Positions 1 to 10,070 of a stretch of DNA of 39,867 nt are shown here, piece by piece. The stretch is from Calditrichota bacterium. Lineage in GTDB: Bacteria > Calditrichota > Calditrichia > Calditrichales > J004. The stretch lies in the NCBI GenBank assembly GCA_003696775.1, contig RFFS01000115.1:1-39867 (forward strand), written 5' to 3'. Each line of letters begins with the position of its first letter. Within the stretch, counting starts at the first letter, position 1. A program made the position numbers and the translations under genes. The notes beneath the pieces were generated by a model. It was given only the letters and a program-made list of their open reading frames with translations, had not been told where the DNA came from and ran no database searches.

Positions 1-76
1 GACACACCTGCATGATTCCTTCTTCCATGCCTTTGTAAACATGATCCGCGGAAACGGTGGCCAGCCAATAGCTCAT
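1..76 (-). CDS. EVE-domain (UPF0310-like) protein, N-terminal fragment truncated by window edge
   Basis: Reverse complement reads MSYWLATVSADHVYKGMEEGIMQVC..., resembling the N-terminus of EVE-domain proteins (xYWLAVxSxxHVxxGxxxGxxQVCHGK). Its ATG overlaps the stop of the DinB-like gene (ATGA). Confidence 0.6.
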   Translation of the reverse strand, partial: MSYWLATVSADHVYKGMEEGIMQVC

Positions 77-603
77 CGCTTTTCCCTTAAAAAGGCATCA
101 AGACGTTCTTTTTGCGCCAAATGATGTCGAAAGTGCATGGGAATAAGCCGGAACCATTCCCGGGCATTCAAATAAGAGAAGGCCGGATGAGCGGTTTTCC
201 CTTTTTGACCGTTGTTTAAAATTCCCGGGACATCTTCTATCTCTTCCCTTAACCGCGTTATGTCCGTGAGCAGTTCTTCCTTTTGGCGCGGCTGTCTGGG
301 GGTGTACCGTTCGGAAGGCGGCACCTTGATACGTATGTCCGGAAAGCCTTTTATGACATGGAAAACCATAAATCCTTTTACCGACTTGAATTTCCGGCGG
401 TTCTGATTTGTGGAAGCCGCCTGCCGCAGCTCCTTTAGATGAAAATCAAGCGTGCCGCGAAACAAATGGTTGTAGAGTTGCCCCATGGACCAACTCTCCG
501 CGTCCGGTTTAAGGGTAAGGGCGTCCATGCTGTATTCGTTTAGCGCGTTGGCCCACACTTCCATCACTTCCCTGAATGCCTGCAAGGTTTGTTCGTTATA
601 CAT
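73..603 (-). CDS. DinB-like / DinB_2 family protein
   Basis: ORF 73..693 (-); likely start is the internal ATG at 603 (MYNEQTLQAFREVMEVWANAL...WSMGQLYNHLFRGTLDFHLKEL...RLIPMHFRHHLAQKERLDAFL), with the DinB-type helical pattern and C-terminal HxxHHxxQ-like motif. Confidence 0.65.
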   Translation of the reverse strand: MYNEQTLQAFREVMEVWANALNEYSMDALTLKPDAESWSMGQLYNHLFRGTLDFHLKELRQAASTNQNRRKFKSVKGFMVFHVIKGFPDIRIKVPPSERYTPRQPRQKEELLTDITRLREEIEDVPGILNNGQKGKTAHPAFSYLNAREWFRLIPMHFRHHLAQKERLDAFLREKR

Positions 604-923
604 TGGGGGATACCTTTCTGTTGTTACCGGGAAAATAATATATGTATATATAATAATCAAGAATATTAACAGGCGTGGTTGGTATATCCGCAATAATAAA
701 GGGAAACGCCCGTTACTTGTTTTTTTTCTTTTATTCTAACTGAACCCGGATTAAGGACGGGTGTATAAAGGGGCGCATTCATGAAAAAAACCTACGTCGG
801 GAAGAAGTGGGCTGTTTTATCTCTTGCTAAATAAGGAGGCGGCCATTAAATTCGGGCTCTTTAAACCATAAGGAGGGTGCCACCGGAAAAACTGTTACGC
901 ATTTACAGTAAACAAATTTTTTT

Positions 924-3900
924 ATGAAAATCCGATCTCATTCAAATAGCTTCCGGCGTATTGGCATTCTTTTTGGCATTACGTTACTGACCGTAGTACG
1001 GGCCTGGGCACAGGTGGGTCTCACATTACCCCCGCCTCCCCGAACCGTGCAATTGTTCAGTGAAAAACTGATCGCCCTGGGTCAATATAACGTGGATTCC
1101 ACTTTTTTCGCGCAACCTCCGCCCCATTTCCAAAGGCAGGAAACGCTCGATTCCACCAATACCTATATATCCATTTCGGAAAAAGTCGCCGATACCGAAT
1201 TTAACTTCCCCGCCGTGGTGGACCTGGATACCTATGTCCGTTTGCGGCAGGCCTACAACTGGCGGCAGATGCTGGCCGAAAGCGCGCGCCACACTCTTGC
1301 CGAACAAAAGGATGACAGTTTTGGCGCGTTTGAACTCGATATCCCCTTTCGAATCCGCAGTGAGGCCTTTACCCGTATTTTCGGTTCCGATAAGATTAGT
1401 CTGCGTGTAACCGGTAACATCAGCTTTGATCTTTCCGGACGTAGTGAAGACCGCAGCGGCTCGGCCATCAACGCCCGTGAAAATCAAAGTACCTTTAGTC
1501 CGCGTTTCAGCCAAACCCAGCAGTTTACGGTGGAAGGTAAAATCGGCGATAAGGTGACCGTTTCCGTTCAGCAGAACAGCGAGGCGGTAACCGATATCGA
1601 AAACACCCTAAAGTTGCGTTACGACGGCGATGAGGATGAAATCGTCAAAAAGATCGAAGCCGGCAATGTGTCCCTTTCCCTGCCCTCCACCAAATACGTG
1701 ATCTTCGGCGGCAGCAATCAGGGTTTGTTTGGTTTAAAAGCCAATATGCAGCTTGGCGATCTCAAAATGACCACCATCGCCTCGCTGGAAAAAGGGCAGC
1801 AGCAGGAGCTGAAAATTTCCGGTAGTTCTTCTTCCTCCACCAAGGAAATTAAAGATATCGACTACATCCGCGACCGTTTCTTTTTTGTGGATCGCTATTA
1901 CCGGGATACATACGAAAGCGGCTTTTCGGAAGATTTGCAAACCTTTCAATACCAGGCGGGCAAGGATATCACCATCCTCGAAGTCTGGAAATCCACGGCG
2001 CCTTCCGACCAGAACGGCCCGCGCGAGGGGGTGGCCGCGGTCAATCCCGCCGCTTATATGGATATCACTTCGATTGATACGGTTAACGCCCGTGACGGCG
2101 TGGTGCAGAAAGGCTATTTTATTCAGCTTAAGGAAAACGAGTTTAAATTCGATCGTTACCGCGGTATCCTGACCCTGAACCAACAAACCGGCGCTAATGA
2201 TATCATCGCCATCGCATTCCGCACCTCGGATAATTCTCTCTCCGAAGGGACGCTTATTCAGGATATACCGCCCGATAAACCACTTGTTCTTAAAATCATC
2301 AAAGACCGTAATCAAAATCCCGATCCGCTTTATAAAAATACCTGGGACCTGATGTTGCAGAATGTCTATTCCCTGGGTGGCTCCAATATCGAAAAAGACG
2401 GTTTTGAAATCCGCATGGAATACAATAAGGCCGGGGAAGAACAAACCCATCAGGGTGATTTTTCCTTTTTGAATCTGACCGGTCTTGACATTTTGGATGA
2501 AAACGGAAATGTGGTGCAGGGCGGGGATGAAAAGGTGGACCTGAATCCCTATATCATCAACCGTGCCGAAGGTTTGTTGATGTTTCCTTCCCTCCAGCCC
2601 TTTGACCCTCTGGAAAACAGCCGTTTCAACAAGCTGGATAAAAAGTACCGCGTGGCGATGTACGATAAAACCAGTCCGCAAGACCGCAGCGAAGTGAGCG
2701 CCTTCCGCATGCTGGTCACCTCCAAAAGCACCAAGTCCTCGTTTGATCTGGGCTTTTATGTGCTGGAAGGTTCGGAAGTGGTTACCCTTAACGGTCGTAA
2801 ACTGGAACGAGACAAGGATTATGTGATCGATTATTTCAGCGGGCAGTTGAGTCTGGTCTCCAATGAGGCCAAGCGCAGCAGTTCCGATCTGGAAATCAAA
2901 TACGAACGCGCCAATCTTTTCCAGCTTGATAAAAAGACCATACTCGGTACACGTCTGGAGTACGATCTGGGCGATATCGGTTTTTTGGGCTTTACCGCGC
3001 TTTATCTCGATAAATCCACCCTGGATACGCGTGTGCGCGTGGGGCAGGAACCGTTTCAGAATTTTGTATGGGATTTAAACGCTTCCTTTAAATTTAAGCC
3101 GCGCTTTCTCACCGAGGCCATCGATGCGCTGCCCATTGTGGAAACCAGCGCGGAATCCAATGTGGACATCGAAGGGGAATTTGCCCAGGTGCTGCCCGAT
3201 CCCAACACTTTGGATAATCCCAAAACCGATGATAATAACGGGGTGGCTTACATCGATGATTTCGAATCCAGCAAACGTTCCACCACACTGGGTATCCGCT
3301 ATAAAACCTGGACGCAGGCCAGCCCGCCGGCCTATTTGCCGGAACTGGGACCCGTCAACCCCCTGGAAGCGGACGCCGCCCGGGCCCATCTGACCTGGTT
3401 CAATCCATACAATCAGGTGCTTATCAAAGACATTTGGCCGGAACGCGACGTAAACGCCCAAACCGGTCAGACCACCGATGTGCTGGGGCTGGAATTTTAC
3501 CGCGATCCGGATCGCGACCCGGACAGCGCCTGGGTGGGGGTGATGCGCTCCAATGCCAGTTTCCCCGATCAGCAAAAAACCAAGTACATCGAAATGTGGG
3601 TAAAAGGGTATAGCGGTCGTATTCACATCGATGTGGGCCGTATTTCGGAAGACTGGTATCTGCGCGACAAAGTAGTGAATGGTGTGACCTATCCGGCGGC
3701 GGGTTATCTCAATACGGAAGATGTGAATAACAACGGCCTGTTGGATGAAGGGGAAGACGTGGGGCTCGATCTGATTAAATTTGGTCAACCCGGCGCGGAC
3801 ACCGATGACTTATGGAAAGAACCCAACCGTAACGCCCGGAATAAACCGGATGGCGTGGATTACACCGGCATCAATGGTTTGGAAGGCAACGGCAACGCGC

Positions 3901-6900
3901 GCGGCGCCCGCTATCCCGATACGGAAGATTTGGACGGCGACGGCCAGTTGAGCACCACCAACGCCTATTTTGAATATTCTTTTTCGCTGGATTCCAGCGA
4001 CGCGGAGGCCCGTAATTATATCGCCGGTTCCACTCCCAAGGGCTGGCGTCTGTTCCGTATTCCCATCCGTCAATGGCACCGTAAGGTCGGCAATCCCGAT
4101 ACCACTTTTCAGCAGGTGTTGTTCTCGCGGGTCTGGGTGGATCGGCTCCCGACTGAACCGCAACGCATATTCATCGCCACACTCGATTTTGTGGGCAACG
4201 AGTGGGAAGAAGAAGGTTATGCCGTGGAAGATGTGAATGATCCCGATGCGCCGCTTACCTTCACCAAGGATGATTCCGTATTTGTTTTGGCGACCTACAA
4301 TAACGAGGAAAACAAGCAGGGCACCCCGGGCCTGCAAGACCCTTACACAAGTCCGCCTGGTGTAAGCGGCCAGAAAGACCGCATCACACAGACGATTTCC
4401 AAGGAGCAGGCCCTGGCCATGCGCCTGCGCGAGTTGCCGGTTAACGGAGTGGCCGAGGCGCGAAAACAGTTGTTTACCAAAATGGAACTTGTGAACTATA
4501 AACGCCTGAAGCTCTTTTTGTACGGCAGTTCCACCAATACCACGCCCTCTTTTCCGGAAGCGCCGGATGAGGGCGCCCCGCCGGTTCAGTTCTATTTGCG
4601 CGTGGGCGCGGATCGCAACAACTATTATGAATACGGCCAGGATGTCTTTTTAGGCTGGAATAAGCGCAATCAGATCAATGTAAACCTGGATGATCTGGCG
4701 GCGGTGAAAAACGAAGCCGACGGTTACCGGGCACTGAATAACGAACAACACGGCTATTATAAGTCTAAAGGATTACCCAGCCTGAAAACCGTGCGTTATT
4801 TTGTGATCGGTGTGCGCAATATTTCCGGCGAGCCGTTCACCGGTGAAGTGTGGCTGAATGAATTGCGGCTCGCGGACGTCCGGCAGGTTAAGGCGACGGC
4901 CATGCGCCTTAAAACCAATGTGAAATTGGCCGATGTCCTGCGCATCACCGCGGAATGGGAAAGCAAGGACGCCGATTTCCATAATGTGGGCAAACAGTTT
5001 GGCGAGGGCAATACGCTGGAAAGGCAGAACTATTCCGGCCTGCTCAACCTGCATAAATTTTTACCGGCCGATTGGGACCTCTCCATTCCCATCGACGCCC
5101 GGGCTTCCTTTTCGCGTAATATTCCCAAATATCTGCCCAAAAGCGATGAACTGACCGGCTATCAAAACAACACCTTTGCCGATAAACTGAAATCCTTGTT
5201 CGGCTTGCGCGGTTTGCCCGCCGACTTGCAGGACGATATCAATACCAGTGAAACCATCGGTGCCGGTACCACCATCAAAAAACGCGCCAAATCCAAATAC
5301 TGGTTTCTGCGTTATACGATTGATGAATTTGTGTTCGATTTTGATTATGCCCGTCAAAACCGAAGCAGTTGGGATCTCAAATTCAATAAAAGCGAAAAGT
5401 TTAAGGAAAGCTACCGTTATAAAATCCCTTTTGCACAGGATAACTACGTAACGCCCCTGCGCTTTATGAAAGAGTGGCCGGTGCTCGGTAAAATGTATGA
5501 TACCCGTCTGTACTATACGCCGGGCAACATCAATATGAACCTGACCGTTTCTGATAACAATACCCAGACATTGCGCCGGGATTCCACCGCCACCCTAAAA
5601 ACCCAGCGCAACACCGCCACGGTGCGTTCCATCAATACCAATTACAAAATGACGCAGAATCTGACTTTTTCCTTCAACCGAAAATATACCACCGATGCCG
5701 ATTTTGACAGCATCTCCCGTACGCAGTTGTATAAAAACATCTTTACGAAACTGGATTTTGGGCGTGAAACCGATGTGTCCCAGGGATTTAAGGGCTCTTT
5801 TAAACCCAGCCTGATTTCCTGGCTGAAAACCAATTTCGACTACGATAGCAATTTTCGCTTTCAGCTAACCAATAATTACCGTTACAAATCTTCCACCTCC
5901 CGCGTGGGCAAACGTCTCGGGCTGACTCTAAATCCGGGCAAAATGATTAAAGCCATCTACACGCCCAAAAAGAGCGGCAGTAAAACCAAACACCGCCGCC
6001 GCCGTCCGCGGAAAAAGAAAAAAGAGGGCGAAGAAGATAAAAAGACGGAAAAAAGCGGTAGTTTTCCCAACCCGTTATTATGGCTGTATGATTTTGTGGC
6101 TTCCTGGCAGAGTATCAAAATGAATTACAACCTGGACGATACCTACACCAATCAGTTCCTGGCCGGCATGCCCGGCTGGCGGTATCAGTTCGGTTTCAGT
6201 TCCGATCCGGGAATCGGTCAGGATTCCACGGTTTTGGGCAACGGCGTCAATCAGTTGATCCGCCCGTCGCTGACATCCAACCGCACCCTGCGTACCAGCA
6301 CGTCGCTTAATCTGGCGCGCACCGTGAAAATGAATTTAAATCACGAATGGCGCTCCACCTTTAATTCCACCGACGGCGGGCGAACCAAAACCGGTGGGAA
6401 AAGCAGTTCCTTCTTTTTTACCGGTGATGATCCCCTGAAGGATTTTCAGGGCATGGGCAGCGATTTGCGCCTGTTTATCCCGGACTGGACGGTACAAATT
6501 AACAATGTGGAAAAATATCTGTTCTTCAAGCAATTTGCCCAGTCCATCTCCATCGATCACGGTCACAGCGGCAAGTATGATGAAAAAAGCAAACTGGCCG
6601 GGGACGGTGTCACCTTTACACCCTATCAGCAAACATTCAGTAATAACTGGTCCCCGCTGATCGGGATGAATATCCGCACCAAATGGGGTATTTCGGCCAC
6701 GGTGCGCATGACCGACAGTAAAAGCTATTCCTACAGTGTATCCGGTACTACAACACGCACGGAAAACGAAGCGCTAACCGTATCGCTCAATTATAAAAAA
6801 TCGACGGGTTTTCGCATTCCCATACCCATCTGGCCGTTTAAGGGGCGTACCTTTAAAAACGAAATCAATTTTGCCCTGACCTTTGACAGCTCCAAAAACC

Positions 6901-7109
6901 GTTCCTATATTCGGCAGCCCGGTATCGATAAGTTTGTGGAACAACAAAACAACACCTCCTGGAAACTGCGGCCCTCGGCCACTTACCGCTTTAATACCCG
7001 TGTGCAGGGTAGTCTGTTTTTTGAAACCGGCGCCACCACCAATAAAATTTCCGGTAAATACAGTTACAGCGAGTTCGGTATCAATGTAAATATTTCCATA
7101 CGGGATTAA
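924..7109 (+). CDS. sprA: SprA/Sov-like Type IX secretion system outer-membrane translocon
   Basis: 2061 aa; signal peptide (..TVVRAWA|Q); SprA-type motifs such as IEAGNVSLSLPSTKYVIFGGSNQGLFGLKANMQLGDLKMTTIASLEKGQ, FFFVDRYYRDTYESGF, NNGVAYIDDFESSKRSTTLGIRYKTW, VWLNELRL; C-terminal beta-barrel-like alternation. Confidence 0.88.
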   Translation: MKIRSHSNSFRRIGILFGITLLTVVRAWAQVGLTLPPPPRTVQLFSEKLIALGQYNVDSTFFAQPPPHFQRQETLDSTNTYISISEKVADTEFNFPAVVDLDTYVRLRQAYNWRQMLAESARHTLAEQKDDSFGAFELDIPFRIRSEAFTRIFGSDKISLRVTGNISFDLSGRSEDRSGSAINARENQSTFSPRFSQTQQFTVEGKIGDKVTVSVQQNSEAVTDIENTLKLRYDGDEDEIVKKIEAGNVSLSLPSTKYVIFGGSNQGLFGLKANMQLGDLKMTTIASLEKGQQQELKISGSSSSSTKEIKDIDYIRDRFFFVDRYYRDTYESGFSEDLQTFQYQAGKDITILEVWKSTAPSDQNGPREGVAAVNPAAYMDITSIDTVNARDGVVQKGYFIQLKENEFKFDRYRGILTLNQQTGANDIIAIAFRTSDNSLSEGTLIQDIPPDKPLVLKIIKDRNQNPDPLYKNTWDLMLQNVYSLGGSNIEKDGFEIRMEYNKAGEEQTHQGDFSFLNLTGLDILDENGNVVQGGDEKVDLNPYIINRAEGLLMFPSLQPFDPLENSRFNKLDKKYRVAMYDKTSPQDRSEVSAFRMLVTSKSTKSSFDLGFYVLEGSEVVTLNGRKLERDKDYVIDYFSGQLSLVSNEAKRSSSDLEIKYERANLFQLDKKTILGTRLEYDLGDIGFLGFTALYLDKSTLDTRVRVGQEPFQNFVWDLNASFKFKPRFLTEAIDALPIVETSAESNVDIEGEFAQVLPDPNTLDNPKTDDNNGVAYIDDFESSKRSTTLGIRYKTWTQASPPAYLPELGPVNPLEADAARAHLTWFNPYNQVLIKDIWPERDVNAQTGQTTDVLGLEFYRDPDRDPDSAWVGVMRSNASFPDQQKTKYIEMWVKGYSGRIHIDVGRISEDWYLRDKVVNGVTYPAAGYLNTEDVNNNGLLDEGEDVGLDLIKFGQPGADTDDLWKEPNRNARNKPDGVDYTGINGLEGNGNARGARYPDTEDLDGDGQLSTTNAYFEYSFSLDSSDAEARNYIAGSTPKGWRLFRIPIRQWHRKVGNPDTTFQQVLFSRVWVDRLPTEPQRIFIATLDFVGNEWEEEGYAVEDVNDPDAPLTFTKDDSVFVLATYNNEENKQGTPGLQDPYTSPPGVSGQKDRITQTISKEQALAMRLRELPVNGVAEARKQLFTKMELVNYKRLKLFLYGSSTNTTPSFPEAPDEGAPPVQFYLRVGADRNNYYEYGQDVFLGWNKRNQINVNLDDLAAVKNEADGYRALNNEQHGYYKSKGLPSLKTVRYFVIGVRNISGEPFTGEVWLNELRLADVRQVKATAMRLKTNVKLADVLRITAEWESKDADFHNVGKQFGEGNTLERQNYSGLLNLHKFLPADWDLSIPIDARASFSRNIPKYLPKSDELTGYQNNTFADKLKSLFGLRGLPADLQDDINTSETIGAGTTIKKRAKSKYWFLRYTIDEFVFDFDYARQNRSSWDLKFNKSEKFKESYRYKIPFAQDNYVTPLRFMKEWPVLGKMYDTRLYYTPGNINMNLTVSDNNTQTLRRDSTATLKTQRNTATVRSINTNYKMTQNLTFSFNRKYTTDADFDSISRTQLYKNIFTKLDFGRETDVSQGFKGSFKPSLISWLKTNFDYDSNFRFQLTNNYRYKSSTSRVGKRLGLTLNPGKMIKAIYTPKKSGSKTKHRRRRPRKKKKEGEEDKKTEKSGSFPNPLLWLYDFVASWQSIKMNYNLDDTYTNQFLAGMPGWRYQFGFSSDPGIGQDSTVLGNGVNQLIRPSLTSNRTLRTSTSLNLARTVKMNLNHEWRSTFNSTDGGRTKTGGKSSSFFFTGDDPLKDFQGMGSDLRLFIPDWTVQINNVEKYLFFKQFAQSISIDHGHSGKYDEKSKLAGDGVTFTPYQQTFSNNWSPLIGMNIRTKWGISATVRMTDSKSYSYSVSGTTTRTENEALTVSLNYKKSTGFRIPIPIWPFKGRTFKNEINFALTFDSSKNRSYIRQPGIDKFVEQQNNTSWKLRPSATYRFNTRVQGSLFFETGATTNKISGKYSYSEFGINVNISIRD

Positions 7110-7111
7110 TC

Positions 7112-8020
7112 ATGCGTCTTTTTATATACGGATTGATAATTTTTACCCAGGTGGCGTGTCAGGCAGGTGTGCCGAAATTTGACGCGCAACGCAGTTTTGC
7201 CGATCTGGAAAAACAAGTGGCTTTCGGGCCCCGTGTGCCGGGCAGCAAGGCCCATGAACGCTGCGCCGACTGGCTTGTCGCCAATCTTAAAAAATCGGCG
7301 GACAGGGTGGTGCGTCAACGTTTTACTCATCAGGATAAATACAGCGACAGCCTTCTGGTGATGTATAATATCGTGGCTTCGTTTAACACCGCGCCCGGCA
7401 TCAAACGCATTATGCTGGCCGCGCACTGGGACAGCCGCCCGCGCGCCGATCAGGATAAATTGGAAAATCAGCATAAGCCCCTGCCCGGCGCCAATGACGG
7501 GGCCAGCGGCGTGGCTGTATTACTGGAAATCGCCCGGCACCTTAAGGCGCATCCCCTGCCTTACGGCGTGGATATCGTTTTGTTTGACGGGGAAGACTGG
7601 GGCCGTGAAGGCGAATTGGATGAATATTTTCTCGGGGCTAAATATTTCGCCTCGCAAATGGGTGGTTACCGTCCCTATTACGGCATTCTGCTGGATATGG
7701 TGGGCGATGCGAATTTGAGCCTGCCGGTGGAGTATAATTCCGCGCGGATGGCGCCCCGTATAGTGGAAAAGGTGTGGAACGCCGCCCGTGATCTGGGTTA
7801 TACGGAGTTTGAAGAACGCATCGGCCCGGCGGTCAGCGATGATCATCTGTCCATGCTGGACGCGGGCATACCATTCATCGATATCATCGACTTCGCCTAT
7901 CCGGACGAAAGCAACGCGTATTGGCACACCCTGGAAGACACGCCGGATAAATGCAGCCCGGCCAGCCTGAAAGTAGTGGGGCAAACGCTGTTGCAGGTAT
8001 TGTATGTGGAGGAAAAATGA
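7112..8020 (+). CDS. M28-family glutaminyl-peptide cyclotransferase-like protein, probable lipoprotein/exported
   Basis: 302 aa; AAHWDSRPRADQD...GANDGASGVAVLLEIARHL...VDIVLFDGEDWG...YFLGAKYFA...VSDDHLSMLDAGIPFIDIIDF...AYWHTLEDTPDK: zinc-ligand pattern of type II glutaminyl cyclases. N-terminal hydrophobic segment ending in QVAC. Confidence 0.8.
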   Translation: MRLFIYGLIIFTQVACQAGVPKFDAQRSFADLEKQVAFGPRVPGSKAHERCADWLVANLKKSADRVVRQRFTHQDKYSDSLLVMYNIVASFNTAPGIKRIMLAAHWDSRPRADQDKLENQHKPLPGANDGASGVAVLLEIARHLKAHPLPYGVDIVLFDGEDWGREGELDEYFLGAKYFASQMGGYRPYYGILLDMVGDANLSLPVEYNSARMAPRIVEKVWNAARDLGYTEFEERIGPAVSDDHLSMLDAGIPFIDIIDFAYPDESNAYWHTLEDTPDKCSPASLKVVGQTLLQVLYVEEK

Positions 8021-8886
8021 ATCATAAAAGCTGGATAGGTGTGATGATTCCGCTGGGGGAAGCATGGCGCGATGTAATCGCGGCGGAATTGTTTGGCCTG
8101 GGGTGCACCGGAATAGAGGAAAGGGCAAACGGTTTGTATGTCACCTTTGAACAGAGTGGTGAGAAGGATTGGCGGGAAGCCGTAAGTCGCCTGGTGCGCC
8201 GATACGATCCCGGTTTTGATGCCGTCACACTGGAATGCACCGTTGTACGGGCCGAAAACTGGAATGAGAACTGGAAAATTCACTTCAAACCTTTTCGCCT
8301 GGGGCGTCATATTGTGATACGTCCCGAATGGGAAACCGCAAACCTGCAACCTGGCGATGTGGAACTGGTGATCACACCCAAAATGGCCTTTGGCACCGGT
8401 CATCATGAAACCACACGACTGATACTGGAATTGTTGGAAGAACAGCCGCTTGCAAATCACTCTCTTTTGGATGCCGGGACCGGAAGCGGTATTCTGGCGC
8501 TGTATGCGGTAAAGCAGGGTGCGGGGCCGGTAACCGCCTTTGACATCGATCCCGAAGCCACGGCCAACGCATTGGAAAATGAAAAGCTAAACGCGTTGGA
8601 AGGCCGCATTCGTTGGATAACCGGTGTTTTGAACGATGTGCCACCGGCGGGGTATGATTACATTCTGGCCAACATCAATCGCAATGTACTGTTGGAATTA
8701 CCTGCCGAATTTATCCGTTACAGCCACCCGGGCACGCATTTAATCTTATCCGGTCTGTTGCACACGGATGAAGATGCGGTGCGCGCGGCTTATGAAGGCC
8801 AGGGCTGGCAGGTAACGCGCAGGGCCGGGCAGGGGGAATGGATGGCCATTTCATTGAAACGTCAAAATCAGGAAAAAAATCAATGA
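8017..8886 (+). CDS. prmA: Ribosomal protein L11 methyltransferase
   Basis: Start ATG at 8017 overlaps upstream stop (ATGA). ENWNENWKIHFKPF, MAFGTGHHETTRLILELLE, LLDAGTGSGILALYAVKQGA, ILANINRNVLLEL are PrmA signatures. Confidence 0.92.
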   Translation: MNHKSWIGVMIPLGEAWRDVIAAELFGLGCTGIEERANGLYVTFEQSGEKDWREAVSRLVRRYDPGFDAVTLECTVVRAENWNENWKIHFKPFRLGRHIVIRPEWETANLQPGDVELVITPKMAFGTGHHETTRLILELLEEQPLANHSLLDAGTGSGILALYAVKQGAGPVTAFDIDPEATANALENEKLNALEGRIRWITGVLNDVPPAGYDYILANINRNVLLELPAEFIRYSHPGTHLILSGLLHTDEDAVRAAYEGQGWQVTRRAGQGEWMAISLKRQNQEKNQ

Positions 8887-10070
8887 ATCACGGATTAAAA
8901 AAACACGGGTTTAGGTCTCCGTTGGTGCTTGTTGTGGCGCTGCTGTTTTTATGGCATTGTCGGGAAGAAGCGCCCGTAAAAAGTTCCGCCGGTCTTCCGG
9001 AAATCCAGGCCGTGCATGTGCCGCGCGCCTGGAACATCAACGCGACTCAACCGGCGCGTGTGCAACTGGACGGTGCGCATGGCGACGGCCCCTCGGCCCT
9101 GTACAGCGCCGAAATGGATGTGCGGGATGCCGCCGGCAAGACGATTTACAGCGGCACTTTGTGGGACGATGGCGGATATAACAGCGCTTCGGGAGATGTG
9201 TTGGCCGGAGACGGCGTATTCCGCAACCGTTTTTTACCGGCCGATATAACCGATGACAAGGGCGATTATACCTTTGTTTTTCGTCTGTACGATAAAGCCG
9301 GACAGGTGGCCCGACGTGATACGGGGCTGATTGTTTTCGGGAATGACGCGCCGCCGGTGCTCTATGATTTCTCCGCGCCGGATATCCTGCCCAGCGCCTC
9401 GCCGCCCGTAAATTTCACGGTTGTGGCGGGAGACCCGGACTCGCTGACTGAAATTGTTTCCGTTCAATTGGATATTTTAACAAACGGCCGTACCGTGTTG
9501 CCCGAACCAAAGAAGATGGATATCTCTTCCGTGGAAAATGACCGCGCGACATATACTCTGACAGTGGACAGTTCCCTGGCGGCGGGTAAAAAAGGGTCTT
9601 ACCAGTTGGCTGTGTGGGCGACCGATGCTTTTGGTGTGACCAGCGACAGCATTTTTAAAACAATCGAACTGGAAAATGAATCCGGGCGCATTGTTGCCAC
9701 GGAGATGGCCGACCAGGTTCAGCGGCCCTCCGGAGCGGGCAGTTATGTGCTGGTGCCGGTAACCGCACGGGTAAGCGATCCGCAAAGCCTCGCCGACGTG
9801 GATTCCGTTTATTTTTATTCGCGCAAGCCCGAAGGTCAATTGGCCAACAGCGGCAAACCGTTTCCCATGGTGGATAACGGCCTGCCCTTCGATATCAACA
9901 ATCCTTTCACCGCCGCCGGGGATGCCGTGGCCGGAGACGGGACATATACCCTGACCACGCTCATTTTCAACGATGCCGATCCGGGTGTGTACGTGTTTAC
10001 CTTTTACATGCGCGATAAAACGGGACAATTGTCCGCGGCGGTCAGCGATTCCATTGAGGTTTTACCATGA
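8883..10070 (+). CDS. Exported/lipoprotein candidate with duplicated choice-of-anchor/Ig-like domain
   Basis: ATGA-coupled start at 8883; N-terminal hydrophobic stretch LVLVVALLFLWHC; two copies of a DxG...GDxxAGDGxF/Y module (DDGGYNSASGDVLAGDGVFRN; DNGLPFDINNPFTAAGDAVAGDGTYTL). Confidence 0.6.
   Translation: MNHGLKKHGFRSPLVLVVALLFLWHCREEAPVKSSAGLPEIQAVHVPRAWNINATQPARVQLDGAHGDGPSALYSAEMDVRDAAGKTIYSGTLWDDGGYNSASGDVLAGDGVFRNRFLPADITDDKGDYTFVFRLYDKAGQVARRDTGLIVFGNDAPPVLYDFSAPDILPSASPPVNFTVVAGDPDSLTEIVSVQLDILTNGRTVLPEPKKMDISSVENDRATYTLTVDSSLAAGKKGSYQLAVWATDAFGVTSDSIFKTIELENESGRIVATEMADQVQRPSGAGSYVLVPVTARVSDPQSLADVDSVYFYSRKPEGQLANSGKPFPMVDNGLPFDINNPFTAAGDAVAGDGTYTLTTLIFNDADPGVYVFTFYMRDKTGQLSAAVSDSIEVLP

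Noticed and set aside
1734-2681. 315-aa ORF on the - strand
   Set aside because: Fully antisense to sprA with compositionally odd translation and no motifs; treated as a shadow ORF.
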